A stretch of 64,000 nt of DNA from Bradyrhizobium diazoefficiens. Its GTDB lineage: Bacteria; Pseudomonadota; Alphaproteobacteria; Rhizobiales; Xanthobacteraceae. The DNA is taken from the NCBI RefSeq assembly GCF_018131015.1, contig NZ_JAFCJJ010000007.1, positions 1-64,000 of the forward strand, written 5' to 3'. Position 1 is the first letter of the stretch; each line of letters begins with the position of its first letter. The notes below the pieces were generated by a model that was given only the letters and a program-made list of their open reading frames with translations, was not told the origin of the DNA and made no database searches. The position numbers and the translations under genes are program-made. This document shows positions 7,517-16,276 of the stretch, one piece after another.

Positions 7517-9163
7517 TCACGCCACCGCCGCATCCGGAATCCGCGCGGCTTCCATCGGCTGCTTGCCGCGGAGCAGGTCCGAGGCGCGGTCGGCGATCAT
7601 CATGGTGGACGCGTTGAGGTTCGCCGAGATCATGCGCGGCATCACGGAGGCGTCGATCACGCGCAGGCCCTCCAGCCCGTGGACGCGGAGCTGGTCGTCG
7701 ACCACCGCCCAGGTCGAGTCGGCCGGACCCATGCGGCAGGTGCAGCCGGGGTGGAAGGTTGTCGTGCCCCGCTCGGTCGCGGCGTGCAGGAACTCGTCGT
7801 CGGTGTTGACGTTGGGGCCCGGAAAATCCTCGTAGGCGTAATAGGGCGAGAGCGGCGCGGACTTCAGCAGGCGCCGCGCGAGCTTCATGCCGCCGACGAT
7901 GACGCGGCGGTCGAGCTCGGCGTCGAGATAATTGGTCTGGATGACCGGCGGCGCAAAGGGATCGGACGAGCGGATGCGGACATAGCCGCGGCTCTCCGGC
8001 CGCTGCTGCCAGGAGGCGACCGTCATGCCGGGCTCGTCCTCGAGCTGGCCCTGCACGCCCTCCTTGTAGCTCGCCGGCGTGAAGGTGAGCTGCAGGTCGG
8101 AACTCTCGGCGCTCTCGCCGGAATGCCAGAAGCAATAGACCATGGTCGGCGACAGCGAGAGCAGGCCGCGGCGCGCGGTCGCCCATTTCATCGCCTCGAC
8201 CCAGAGCCGCCAGCCGCGGCGTAGCTCGTTGATGGTCCTGATGTCCTTGACCCGCGCCACCGTTCGCGGGGCGTAGTGGTCCTGCAGCCCCTCGCCGACG
8301 GGGAGCGCGTGACGCACGGCGATGCCGTGTGCCTGCAACAGCTCCGGCGAGCCGATGCCGGAGAGCTGCAAGAGCTGCGGCGAATTATAGGTGCCGCCTG
8401 CGAGGATCACTTCCTTGTTGGCGCGCACCTCCACCGGCGTGCCGCCGCGGCCACCCTTCATGTAGCGCACGCCGACGGCGCGCTTGCCCTCGAAGACGAT
8501 CTCGGTCGCGTGCGCATGGGTGTGCACATGCACGTTCGGCCGCTTCATCGCGGGCTTGAGAAAGGCCGTCGAGCCGGAGACGCGCAGGCCGTTATTGATA
8601 GTGCGCTGGCAGTAGGAGACGCCCTCCTGGGTCTTGCCGTTGTAATCGGGGTTGCGGGGAATGCCGAGCGAGACCGCGCCTTCCATGAAGGCTTCGCAGA
8701 GTGGATCGCGCCAGTCCATCGTCGTCACGGTGAGCTTGCCGTCGCGCCCGCGGAACGCGTCGTCGCCCTCGCCGACCCGCTTCTCCAGCCGCTTGAAGTA
8801 GGGCAGCACGTCGGCATAGCCCCAGCCGCGATTGCCCATCTGCGCCCAGGTGTCGAAATCCATGCGCTGGCCGCGGTTGTAGATGTGGCCGTTGATCGAG
8901 GACGAGCCGCCGAGCGTCTTGCCACGCGGCGCGTAGATGCTGCGGCCATTGGTGTAGGGACCGGGCTCCTGCTGGTAGGCCCAGTTGATGCTCTTCATGT
9001 GGAAGGTTTTTATGAAGCCCGCCGGCAGATGGATGTAGGGATGCCAGTCGGAAGGACCTGCTTCGAGCACGCAGACGCTGGTTGCGGGATCTTCGCTGAG
9101 CCGGCTGGTGAGGATGCAACCGGCGGAGCCCGCGCCGATGATCACATAGTCGAATCTGTCCAT
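7517..9163 (-). CDS. GMC-family FAD oxidoreductase (choline/alcohol dehydrogenase-like)
   Basis: 548 aa; oxidises an alcohol with FAD. The dinucleotide fold opens the protein: FDYVIIGAGSAG (GxGxxG at 10-15), and both GMC signatures are present (GKTLGGSSSINGHIYNRG and GGTYNSPQLLQLSGIG). The C-terminal catalytic region reads FHPGCTCRMG with the active His, then SANLNAS with the partner Asn. No signal peptide, so a cytoplasmic or quinone-linked enzyme. Start ATG 9163 is chosen because the FAD motif must be N-terminal; the longer frame runs into the acetyltransferase gene. It is 17 bp downstream of that gene and probably co-transcribed. The substrate cannot be read from sequence. Confidence 0.9.
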   Translation of the reverse strand: MDRFDYVIIGAGSAGCILTSRLSEDPATSVCVLEAGPSDWHPYIHLPAGFIKTFHMKSINWAYQQEPGPYTNGRSIYAPRGKTLGGSSSINGHIYNRGQRMDFDTWAQMGNRGWGYADVLPYFKRLEKRVGEGDDAFRGRDGKLTVTTMDWRDPLCEAFMEGAVSLGIPRNPDYNGKTQEGVSYCQRTINNGLRVSGSTAFLKPAMKRPNVHVHTHAHATEIVFEGKRAVGVRYMKGGRGGTPVEVRANKEVILAGGTYNSPQLLQLSGIGSPELLQAHGIAVRHALPVGEGLQDHYAPRTVARVKDIRTINELRRGWRLWVEAMKWATARRGLLSLSPTMVYCFWHSGESAESSDLQLTFTPASYKEGVQGQLEDEPGMTVASWQQRPESRGYVRIRSSDPFAPPVIQTNYLDAELDRRVIVGGMKLARRLLKSAPLSPYYAYEDFPGPNVNTDDEFLHAATERGTTTFHPGCTCRMGPADSTWAVVDDQLRVHGLEGLRVIDASVMPRMISANLNASTMMIADRASDLLRGKQPMEAARIPDAAVA

Positions 9164-9180
9164 GGTGCGTGCCTCGGCCG

Positions 9181-9774
9181 CTAGCGCGGCTTGTCGTTGA
9201 GCTGAAATTCGAGATGCGCCTTTACCGTAGGCCATTCGGCCGCGGTGATGCTGTAGACCACGGTGTCGCGCAGCGTGCCGTTCGGTGCGACCTGGTGGCT
9301 GCGCAGAATGCCGTCCTGCTTGGCGCCGAGGCGCTCGATGGCGCGGCGGCTCTGGTGATTGAAGAAGTGCGTGCGGAACTCGACCGCGATGCAGTTCAGC
9401 GTCTCGAAGGCGTGGGTCAGGAGCAGGAGCTTGCACTGGGTGTTGAGCGGCCCGCGCTGCGCGCTCTTGCCATACCAGGTCGAGCCGATCTCGACGCGGC
9501 GGTTGGCGGCATCGATGTTCATGTAGGTCGTCATGCCGACGATTTTGCCATCGGCGTCGAACACGGTGAAGGGCAGCATCGAGCCGGACGCCTGCAGGCC
9601 GAGGCGGCGGTCGATCTCCTTGCCCATGTTTTCCGGCAGCGGAATCGCGGTGTACCAGAGTTTTGACAGCTCGCCGTCCTTCACGGCGGCGGTCAGCCCC
9701 TCCAGATGCTGCTGCGACAGCGGCTCGAGACGGGCGTGCTGTCCACGCAGGGTGACGGGCTCAGGCCAGGGCAT
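9181..9774 (-). CDS. GNAT-family N-acetyltransferase (RimJ/RimL-like)
   Basis: 197 aa, cytoplasmic. Pattern of the RimL-type GNAT fold: VTLRGQHARLEPLSQQH at the N-terminus, IVGMTTYMNIDAANRRVEIGSTW, and the acetyl-CoA loop region with CKLLLLTHAFETLNCIAVEFRTHFFNHQSRRAIERLGAKQ. Such proteins acetylate protein N-termini, amino acids or small molecules; the substrate is unknown. It precedes the GMC oxidoreductase gene by 17 bp in the same direction, so the two probably form an operon. Confidence 0.88.
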   Translation of the reverse strand: MPWPEPVTLRGQHARLEPLSQQHLEGLTAAVKDGELSKLWYTAIPLPENMGKEIDRRLGLQASGSMLPFTVFDADGKIVGMTTYMNIDAANRRVEIGSTWYGKSAQRGPLNTQCKLLLLTHAFETLNCIAVEFRTHFFNHQSRRAIERLGAKQDGILRSHQVAPNGTLRDTVVYSITAAEWPTVKAHLEFQLNDKPR

Positions 9775-9790
9775 TTGAAATTCTCTCCTT

Positions 9791-9877
9791 CGTCATTGCG
9801 AGGAGCGAAGCGACGAAGCGATCCAGACTGCCTCCGCGGATACATTCCTGGATTGCTTCGCTTCGCTCGCAATGACG
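9791..9877. repeat. Dispersed intergenic repeat, family C, copy 1
   Basis: 87-bp inverted repeat: CGTCATTGCGAG at the left end pairs with CTCGCAATGACG at the right, and GAAGCGATCCAG pairs approximately with CTGGATTGCTTC. A second copy lies at 32928-33008. Confidence 0.9.
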
Positions 9878-9891
9878 GTAATTAGCACCGT

Positions 9892-10830
9892 TCACTTGTT
9901 GAGGAAATTGAGAGGCAAGCCGGCGCGCGGCCAGTCCATGGCGACGAGCTCGCCCTTGCCCGACAGCGTGATGTAGGCGGTCTTCAGCTCGGGGCCGCCG
10001 AAGGCGATATTGGTGGTGACGCGGTCGCCGGTCGGCACCTGCTCGACCAGGGTTCCGTCCGGCGCGATCACCGAGATGCAGCCGGAGATCAGGGTGGCGA
10101 CGCAGACATTGCCGTTCGCCTCCACCGCGAGCGAGTCGAACATCTGGTAGCCGCCGAGGCCGCAGATCGGCTTGCCCCGCTCGCCGCGATAGATCGCGTC
10201 GCGCGGCTTCAGCGTGCCGGGCGCGGAGAGCTCATAGGCCCACAGCCGCCCCGTCGGCGTCTCCGCGATGTAGACGGTGTTCTCGTCCGGCGACAGCCCG
10301 ATGCCGTTGGCCGGCAGCACGCCGTGCACGATCTCGACGATCTCGCTCATGCCGGGCTTGAGATAGTAGATGCCGCCGACGTCCATGTCACGGGCGCGGC
10401 GTTTTCCGAGGTCGGAGAACCAGAGCCCGCCCTGCTTGTCGAACACGAGGTCGTTGGGGCCGCGCAGGGCGTGCTCGCCGCATTTGGTGACGACGGTCTC
10501 GACCTTGCCGGATTGCAAGTCGACGCGCTGGATCGAGCCACCGAGATAATCGTCGGGCTGCGGGCCCGGCATGATCATGTTGCGGGTCGGGATCCAGGAG
10601 AAGCCGCCATTGTTGCAGATGTAGATCTTGCCGTCTGGGCCGAGCGCTGCGCCATTCGGGCCGCCCGGCACCTTTGCGACGATCTCCTTGCGGCCGTCGG
10701 GATAGACACGGGTCAGGCGCTGGCCGCGGATTTCCACCAGCACCACCGAGCCGTCCGGCATCACGACCGGCCCTTCCGGAAATTCGAGGTCGGTGGCGAG
10801 AACGCGGACGTCAGACGTAGCAGTGGACAT
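9892..10830 (-). CDS. SMP-30/gluconolactonase/LRE-family hydrolase
   Basis: 312 aa, six-bladed beta-propeller lactonase family; hydrolyses sugar or other lactones with a divalent metal. Expected metal ligands are visible: Glu19 in LEFPEGP, Asn in GPNDLVF and Asp in GIGLSPDENTVYIAE. Repeating propeller blades (DGSVVLVE, DGKIYICN, QGGLWFSD, NTVYIAE) are clear. Start ATG 10830 follows GGGAGGG at good spacing; an upstream extension in the same frame has no ribosome-binding site. No signal peptide. Neighbours do not name the substrate; the adjacent enolase-superfamily gene would fit acid-sugar catabolism, but it is on the other strand beyond a regulator. Confidence 0.88.
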   Translation of the reverse strand: MSTATSDVRVLATDLEFPEGPVVMPDGSVVLVEIRGQRLTRVYPDGRKEIVAKVPGGPNGAALGPDGKIYICNNGGFSWIPTRNMIMPGPQPDDYLGGSIQRVDLQSGKVETVVTKCGEHALRGPNDLVFDKQGGLWFSDLGKRRARDMDVGGIYYLKPGMSEIVEIVHGVLPANGIGLSPDENTVYIAETPTGRLWAYELSAPGTLKPRDAIYRGERGKPICGLGGYQMFDSLAVEANGNVCVATLISGCISVIAPDGTLVEQVPTGDRVTTNIAFGGPELKTAYITLSGKGELVAMDWPRAGLPLNFLNK

Positions 10831-10968
10831 TTTGGGGGACCCTCCCGGCTTGCTTGTTATGGCTTGCACGGGATGTCCGGCGCCGGCCCTCATGCAAGGT
10901 TTGCCTGAGGTTATGGCAAAGTCACCGGGGCTTGCCAAGCAAGCGGGATGGTATGCCAGCGTTGCACG

Positions 10969-10999
10969 GCAAGGCGCGATCGAAATGATCGCGCCTTGC
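10969..10999. terminator. Strong hairpin downstream of the AraC/GyrI regulator
   Basis: A perfect 13-bp stem GCAAGGCGCGATC / GATCGCGCCTTGC with a 5-nt loop, 26 bp past the regulator stop on the reverse strand. No U-run follows, so termination is likely but not certain. Confidence 0.65.
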
Positions 11000-11024
11000 G
11001 CCGCACGCATGTTGTGCCAACGCG

Positions 11025-11858
11025 CTACTCGCTCACCGGCACCCAGATTTCGAAGCCGCCATTCCCGGTCGCGGAATCGAATTTTTCGTCATAGCGCTCA
11101 AAGCTCGGCGCATCCGCGGCCTTGAGGCCGGAGGCCGGCAGCCACTGATTCCAGATCGTGTTGATGGTGCGGCGGATCGAGGCGACGTGGTCTTCGTGGG
11201 TGAACACCGCGTAGCGCTGCTCTGCGATGCGGACGCGATTGAAGCGGCGCGGCAGATCGGAGAAGTCGGCGACCTCGACGCCGGCGATGTAGTCGAAATT
11301 GCCGGCATCGTCGCCGTTGCAGCAGACGCCATAGGCGACGTTACCGACGCGCGCCGGAATCTCGGCGACCTCCTGGTGGAAGCGCTGCCACAGTCCCGGA
11401 ATGGCGGCGCCGTTGTCGCAGGAGATGCGCTCGGCGGGACCGGCGACGAGGAAGGCCTTTGCGGTTTCGAAACGCGGTGCAACAAGTTTGTCGAGCATGG
11501 TGGAGTCCATGAGGATCGGCTCCTGAAGCTTGAGGTGGCCAATGCATGTCGCGGTCCGCACCGCTTCGGGCGTGGTGCCGAACTGGTCGCGGAACGCGCG
11601 GGTGAATGCTTCGTGCGAGCCGTAATCCGCCTCCAGCGCCAGCGACAGAATGTCGGGTGCACCTTTCGCAAGGCTGCGCGCCGCTTCCGTCAGCCGCCGC
11701 GCGCGGACGTAGCGCATCACCGGCAGGCCGGTCGCCGCCGCAAACGCCCGCACCAGGTGGAACCGCGACACGCCGCCGATCGTCGCGATCTCGTCGAGCG
11801 TCATCGGCTCGGCAAGATGGCTCTCGACATACCAGAGCGCGCGCTGGGCAGGGTTCAT
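11025..11858 (-). CDS. AraC-family regulator with GyrI-like effector domain
   Basis: 277 aa, MarA/Rob/SoxS-like architecture. The AraC DNA-binding domain is N-terminal (about 8-107): LDEIATIGGVSRFHLVRAFAAATG is the first helix-turn-helix and ALEADYGSHEAFTRAFRDQFGTTPEAVR the second with the family signature. Residues about 125-277 form a GyrI/BmrR-type small-molecule-binding domain (ending GGFEIWVPV). Start ATG 11858 agrees with the family; a far longer frame upstream crosses the intergenic region and the next gene. It diverges from the enolase-superfamily gene at 12024 and may control it. Confidence 0.9.
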   Translation of the reverse strand: MNPAQRALWYVESHLAEPMTLDEIATIGGVSRFHLVRAFAAATGLPVMRYVRARRLTEAARSLAKGAPDILSLALEADYGSHEAFTRAFRDQFGTTPEAVRTATCIGHLKLQEPILMDSTMLDKLVAPRFETAKAFLVAGPAERISCDNGAAIPGLWQRFHQEVAEIPARVGNVAYGVCCNGDDAGNFDYIAGVEVADFSDLPRRFNRVRIAEQRYAVFTHEDHVASIRRTINTIWNQWLPASGLKAADAPSFERYDEKFDSATGNGGFEIWVPVSE

Positions 11859-12023
11859 AGGGGTCCTCGTTCGAAGCGTGGCGATGGTGCGCCGATGGCC
11901 GCCACCGCGCTTGATCGGCATTGCTGTCCGCGCAGAGGATAGCCCGGGAACAACCACTGGCGACGTCCCGGCGTTCACGGCTACACTCCTTCGAAACCGC
12001 TCACGAGAAGGGGGAACCGCGTC

Positions 12024-13127
12024 ATGGAAATCACCGATGTGCGGGCGCACCATATCCGCATTCCCTATGATGCCGGCGTCGCGAGCTTTCGCCAGGGCGC
12101 CGCCGCAATCTCGGCGCTCGACATGGTCCTGGTCGAGGTCACCACCGATGCCGGACTGACCGGCTGGGGCGATGCCTTCGCCTATGTCTGTCCGCGGACA
12201 ACCCGGAGCGCCGTCGAGGAGATGATCGCGCCTCAGGCCCGCGGGCTCAAGGTGCCCGATGCAGCCGGGATTCCCGCGGTGATGGAGCAGATCCAGCGCA
12301 ACCTGCATTTGTTCGGCCGCTACGGCATCACCATGTTCGCCATCTCGGGGCTCGACATCGCGCTGTGGGACCTCGCCGCGAAGATCCAGGGCGTGCCGCT
12401 GCATCGCCTGCTCGGAGAGACCAGGCGCTCGTCCATTCCCGCCTATGCGAGCCTGCTGCGGATCGGCTCGCCCGAGAAAATCGCCGGCGAATGCAGGAAG
12501 GCGCTCGCGCTCAGCTATGGCGCCATCAAGCTGCACGAGACCACGACGCCGGCGGTGCTTGCCGCGCGCGAGGCGATCGGCCCTGGCATTCCCTTGATGG
12601 TCGACATGAACTGCCCGCTCAGCGGCGAGCAGGCGATCGCGTTCGCCAAGGCATGCACGGACGCGCAGCCGATGTTTCTGGAGGAGCCGGTCTGGCCGCC
12701 GGAGGATTTCGTCACGCTTGCGGAGGTCCGCAGCAAGGGCGGGCTCGGCGTTGCCGCCGGCGAGAACGCCTGCACCGAATATCAATTCCGCCAGATGATG
12801 GATGCGGGCGCGGTGAGCCATGCGCAGCCGTCGGTGACCAAGGTCGGCGGCATCACGGAGTTTCTGAAGGTCGCGCGGCTGGCCGATCAGCGCGGCGTCA
12901 AGATCGTCCCGCATTCTCCCTATTTCGGCCCCGGCCTGCTCGCGACGTTGCATCTGCTGGCGGGACGCGACGACGGGCTCGTCGAGATGTTCTATCTTAG
13001 GCGCGAGGCCTGCCTCTGGGGCGGCCGCGCCGACGTCGATGCGAGCGGCCGCGTGGCGGTGCCCACCGGACCCGGGCTCGGCTACGAGCCCGACCGCGGC
13101 GTCATGGAGCGATATGGCGCCACGTGA
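12024..13127 (+). CDS. Enolase-superfamily enzyme (mandelate racemase / muconate lactonizing type)
   Basis: 367 aa. N-terminal capping domain (1-125) and (beta/alpha)7-beta barrel. Metal ligands are clear: Asp194 (MVDMN), Glu220 or 221 (FLEEP), Glu247 (AAGEN). The general base positions are unusual: the KxK motif reads Lys169-Leu-His171, and the Asp normally paired with the catalytic His297 (PHSPYF) is Ser270 (QPSVTKVGG). Reaction is therefore proton abstraction alpha to a carboxylate, but dehydratase, racemase or another activity cannot be chosen. A start at ATG 12024 follows GAGAAGGGGGAA. Divergent from the AraC/GyrI regulator. Confidence 0.88.
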   Translation: MEITDVRAHHIRIPYDAGVASFRQGAAAISALDMVLVEVTTDAGLTGWGDAFAYVCPRTTRSAVEEMIAPQARGLKVPDAAGIPAVMEQIQRNLHLFGRYGITMFAISGLDIALWDLAAKIQGVPLHRLLGETRRSSIPAYASLLRIGSPEKIAGECRKALALSYGAIKLHETTTPAVLAAREAIGPGIPLMVDMNCPLSGEQAIAFAKACTDAQPMFLEEPVWPPEDFVTLAEVRSKGGLGVAAGENACTEYQFRQMMDAGAVSHAQPSVTKVGGITEFLKVARLADQRGVKIVPHSPYFGPGLLATLHLLAGRDDGLVEMFYLRREACLWGGRADVDASGRVAVPTGPGLGYEPDRGVMERYGAT

Positions 13128-13136
13128 GCGCCGCGC

Positions 13137-13502
13137 CTATTTCGTGTCCTTGTTCGCATCCTTGTTCGCGTCCTTGGGCGGCGGCGCGTCTGGTTTCTTC
13201 TTCGCGTCGTCCGCGATCTTTGCCTGCGCGGCCTGAAGATCGCCGAGCGTCTTCTGCAGGCCGGCGACCGTGACTTTCAACGCATCGATCTGGCGGTTGG
13301 CAGCGTCCAGCTTCTGCTGATGGTCGAGGCTGAGCTTGGTGATCGTCTTCTGCAGAAAGTCGACATTGCTCTGCAGGCAGCTGGTGCGCCGCTCCATGGT
13401 CTTCTCGACCGTGCAGATCTCGATGCCGGGTACATCCTGCGCGTGCACCGGCACGACCAGCGGTAACATGGCAAGGCAGGCTGCAACGGGAATGCGCAAC
13501 AT
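13137..13502 (-). CDS. Hypothetical exported coiled-coil protein
   Basis: 121 aa. Signal peptide at 1-21 (MLRIPVAACLAMLPLVVPVHA), two Cys close by (IEICTVEKTMERRTSCLQ), then a predicted coiled coil about 45-95 (LQKTITKLSLDHQQKLDAANRQ..LQAAQAKIADDAKKK) and a Lys/Asp/Pro tail ending KDANKDANKDTK, encoded by short tandem codon repeats. Probably periplasmic; function unknown. Ends 9 bp from the convergent enolase-superfamily gene. The start is set by the signal peptide. Confidence 0.72.
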   Translation of the reverse strand: MLRIPVAACLAMLPLVVPVHAQDVPGIEICTVEKTMERRTSCLQSNVDFLQKTITKLSLDHQQKLDAANRQIDALKVTVAGLQKTLGDLQAAQAKIADDAKKKPDAPPPKDANKDANKDTK

Positions 13503-13688
13503 CAAGGTTCCTTCGGCAAAATCGATCACGGCAATGTGCGCTGGCGGCACAGAGCCTGACGACCCTACCACACTCGCACCGCATTCTCGCGTTGAGCTTG
13601 CCCTGTTCCCTGGGACGGGGGGCAACGATCCGCGCGCGGAAGAAGTGGGCGCTCTTTCCGCGGCGATGTTTGAGGGGAGAATTTTGGA

Positions 13689-13913
13689 ATGGCAACGCGT
13701 GAACGACGTCTGGCGGAGTTCGATGGCGCCGGAGAGCCACCGCCAGGCATGCCGCTCGAAGTGCTGTGCGAGGACCACAGCGGAACATATCAACTGCCCT
13801 TCGCCTGCCGCTATGTCGAGGGACGCTGGCAGAACCACGAAGCCGGAAACGCGGTGGAGGCCACCGTCATCGGCTGGCGCCTGCCGCGCCTGAAGCACAA
13901 GGACCTCGCCTGA
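13689..13913 (+). CDS. Small conserved-looking hypothetical protein
   Basis: 74 aa, cytoplasmic, no recognised domain. Sequence contains MPLEVLCEDHSGTYQLPFAC and ends GWRLPRLKHKDLA. It follows AGGGGAGAATTTTGGA, a good ribosome-binding site, and codon use is like its neighbours. Divergent from the coiled-coil gene. Real gene likely; function unknown. Confidence 0.65.
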   Translation: MATRERRLAEFDGAGEPPPGMPLEVLCEDHSGTYQLPFACRYVEGRWQNHEAGNAVEATVIGWRLPRLKHKDLA

Positions 13914-14197
13914 ACGGGCCGCTTCTGTCTCAAAACGCGACGGCGCCGCGGCCGATCCTTAACCTTCGGAACGCGGCCTGAACGAATCACGTCCGAATCA
14001 GCGGACCGCCTGCGTCCACGGCTGTTCACGGCTAGATGTCGCCGGCCGCCTGCGCGCGCGTACAAGATCTGTGAGCCGTCCGGCCGGGCTTGGCCCCGCA
14101 GCCGGCACCAAAGGTTAATTGCAGGAATCGCATGGCTGCCGGCGGCGCCCGGGAAGGAGAGCCGCCGCAGAAGCGGGCAGAGTCGGCCGCCCGTTGC

Positions 14198-14854
14198 CTA
14201 ATATTCGACCTCGAGCTCCTCGATCTCGGCCGGCTCCTCCCTGGCCGCCGCGATCCATTCTCTCATCTCCGGCATGGCCATGATGACGTCGGCATAGGCC
14301 TTCAGACGCGGCTCGAGCTTGACGTCATAGGTGATGAAGCGCGTCACCACGGGGGCGTACATCGCGTCCGCCATGGTGCGCTTGTCGCCGAACAGGAACG
14401 GTCCGCCCGATGTCTCCAGGCAGTCGCGCCAGATCGACCAGACCCGGTCGATGTCGGACTGCGCGCGCGACCAGATCTTGAAGCCGGGGAAGTGCCCCTT
14501 CAGATTGACCGGCAGCGAGGCGCGCAGTGTGGTGAAGCCGGAATGGATTTCGCCGCAGATCGAGCGGCAATGCGCGCGCTGAACGCGGTCGGCCGGCAGC
14601 AGCCCGGCGTCCGGCATCACCTCGTTGAGGTATTCGGCGATGGCGAGCGTATCCCAGACGGTGGCGCCCTCGTGCCGCAGGCATGGCACCAGGATCGACG
14701 ACGACAGCAGGAGAATTTCGGCGCGCGCGGACGGATCGTCCGGCGCGGTCACGATCTCCTCGAAATCGAGCCCCGAAAACTTTGCGAGCAGCCAGCCGCG
14801 CAGCGACCAGGACGAGTAGTTCTTGCTGCTGATGGTCAGTGTCGCTTTCGCCAT
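14198..14854 (-). CDS. Glutathione S-transferase
   Basis: 218 aa. N-terminal thioredoxin-like domain (1-80) with the catalytic-loop region SSKNYSSWSLRGW (Ser near residue 14-15), cis-Pro segment ILVPCLRHEG and glutathione-binding VWDTLAIAEYL; C-terminal all-helical domain from about 90 with DKRTMADAMYAPVVTRF (N-capping box). Cytosolic; conjugates or reduces small electrophiles with glutathione. The substrate is not predictable. Divergent from phaZ across a 183-bp region. Confidence 0.92.
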   Translation of the reverse strand: MAKATLTISSKNYSSWSLRGWLLAKFSGLDFEEIVTAPDDPSARAEILLLSSSILVPCLRHEGATVWDTLAIAEYLNEVMPDAGLLPADRVQRAHCRSICGEIHSGFTTLRASLPVNLKGHFPGFKIWSRAQSDIDRVWSIWRDCLETSGGPFLFGDKRTMADAMYAPVVTRFITYDVKLEPRLKAYADVIMAMPEMREWIAAAREEPAEIEELEVEY

Positions 14855-15037
14855 GTAGCCCCTTCCCTCGCCCCCTCGACCTTGCGCCCCGCGCGAACCG
14901 CGGACATGCCCATTGCCTGTGCGTGCGGCGTCTTCACCCCCGCATGATTAGCAAGCGATGTGCCAATTTTCCGGGCGATCCGGCTCGCTGTTGGCTCCGA
15001 TATTGCATGGCAGCATCGGACAGGTGGGCGCGTCAGT

Positions 15038-16261
15038 ATGATGTCGATGTTCTATCAGGCCTTTCAGAACCATATGGATTTCACGGCGCCGTGGCGGGCG
15101 GGCGCGTCGTCGGCGCTCAGATGGCTCAACATGGTGCCGCACGGCCTGTCCGACCATGCTATCGGCCGGCTCGCCGCCGCGCTGGAGCTGATCTCGCGCT
15201 CCACCCTCACCTATGATCGTCCGGCCTACGGCATCGACAGCGTCATGGTCGGCAACCGCGAGATCGGCGTCACTGAGGAGATCACCTACGCCACGCCGTT
15301 CGGCTCGCTGCTGCATTTCAAGAAGGACGACGGCAGCCAGCAGCCGCGCATGCTGCTGGTGGCGCCGATGTCCGGACATTTCGCGACGCTGCTGCGCGGC
15401 ACCGTGAAGACGCTACTGCAGGACCACGACGTCTACATCACCGACTGGCACAATCCGCGCGATATTCCGCGCAGCCAGGGCCGCTTCGGGCTCGACGACT
15501 ACACCGAGCACCTCATCGACTTCCTCGGACAGCTCGGCCCGCGCCCGCACATGGTGGCGATCTGCCAGCCCTCGGTCTCGGCGCTCGCGGCGGCCGCAAT
15601 CATGTGCGAGGACAACCACCCCTCGCGCCCGGCCACGTTGACGCTGATGGCGGGGCCGATCGACACCCGCATCCAGCCGACCCGGGTCAACGACTTCGCC
15701 AAGAGCAGGCCGATCGGGTGGTTCGAGCACAATCTCATCAACTACGTGCCGGTGCAGTGCCGCGGCGCGCTGCGGAAGGTGTATCCGGGCTTCGTGCAGC
15801 TCACCGCTTTCGTCACGATGAATCTCGAGCGCCACGTCAGGCAGCATCTCGACCTCGCCAACCACATCGCCAAGGGCGAGAAGGAGAAGGCCGCGACCAT
15901 CAAGAGCTTCTACGACGAATATTTCGCGGTGATGGACCTGCCGGCCGAGTTCTATATCGAGACGGTACGCGACGTGTTCCAGGAGCACCTCTTGCCGCAG
16001 GGCCGGCTGATGCATCGCGGCCGCCCGGTGAATACCAGGGCCGTCGGCCGCATGGGGCTGATGACGGTCGAGGGCGAGAAGGACGACATCTGCTCGGTCG
16101 GACAGACGCTCGCGGCGCAAGACCTCTGCACCGGCGTGCGCGCCTATCGCCGCGTCCATCACATGCAGGCCGGCGTCGGCCATTACGGCGTGTTCTCGGG
16201 CAAGCGCTGGAACAACGAGATCTACCCGCTGCTGCGGGATTTCGTCCACGTCAATTCGTGA
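15038..16261 (+). CDS. phaZ: Intracellular poly(3-hydroxybutyrate) depolymerase
   Basis: 407 aa, no signal peptide; mobilises stored polyhydroxyalkanoate in the cytoplasm. Begins MSMFYQAFQNHMDFTAPWRAGA, the typical start of the intracellular depolymerase family, with the catalytic Cys in the lipase-box-like VAICQPSVSA instead of GxSxG, oxyanion region LLVAPMSGHFATLLRGTV, YITDWHNPRDIP, and a C-terminal His in QAGVGHYGVFSG. Start: two ATGs (15038, 15041) are equally plausible; longer in-frame extensions lack conservation features. Ends 16 bp from the convergent binding-protein gene. Confidence 0.92.
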   Translation: MMSMFYQAFQNHMDFTAPWRAGASSALRWLNMVPHGLSDHAIGRLAAALELISRSTLTYDRPAYGIDSVMVGNREIGVTEEITYATPFGSLLHFKKDDGSQQPRMLLVAPMSGHFATLLRGTVKTLLQDHDVYITDWHNPRDIPRSQGRFGLDDYTEHLIDFLGQLGPRPHMVAICQPSVSALAAAAIMCEDNHPSRPATLTLMAGPIDTRIQPTRVNDFAKSRPIGWFEHNLINYVPVQCRGALRKVYPGFVQLTAFVTMNLERHVRQHLDLANHIAKGEKEKAATIKSFYDEYFAVMDLPAEFYIETVRDVFQEHLLPQGRLMHRGRPVNTRAVGRMGLMTVEGEKDDICSVGQTLAAQDLCTGVRAYRRVHHMQAGVGHYGVFSGKRWNNEIYPLLRDFVHVNS

Positions 16262-16276
16262 AGCGCGGCTCGCCGA

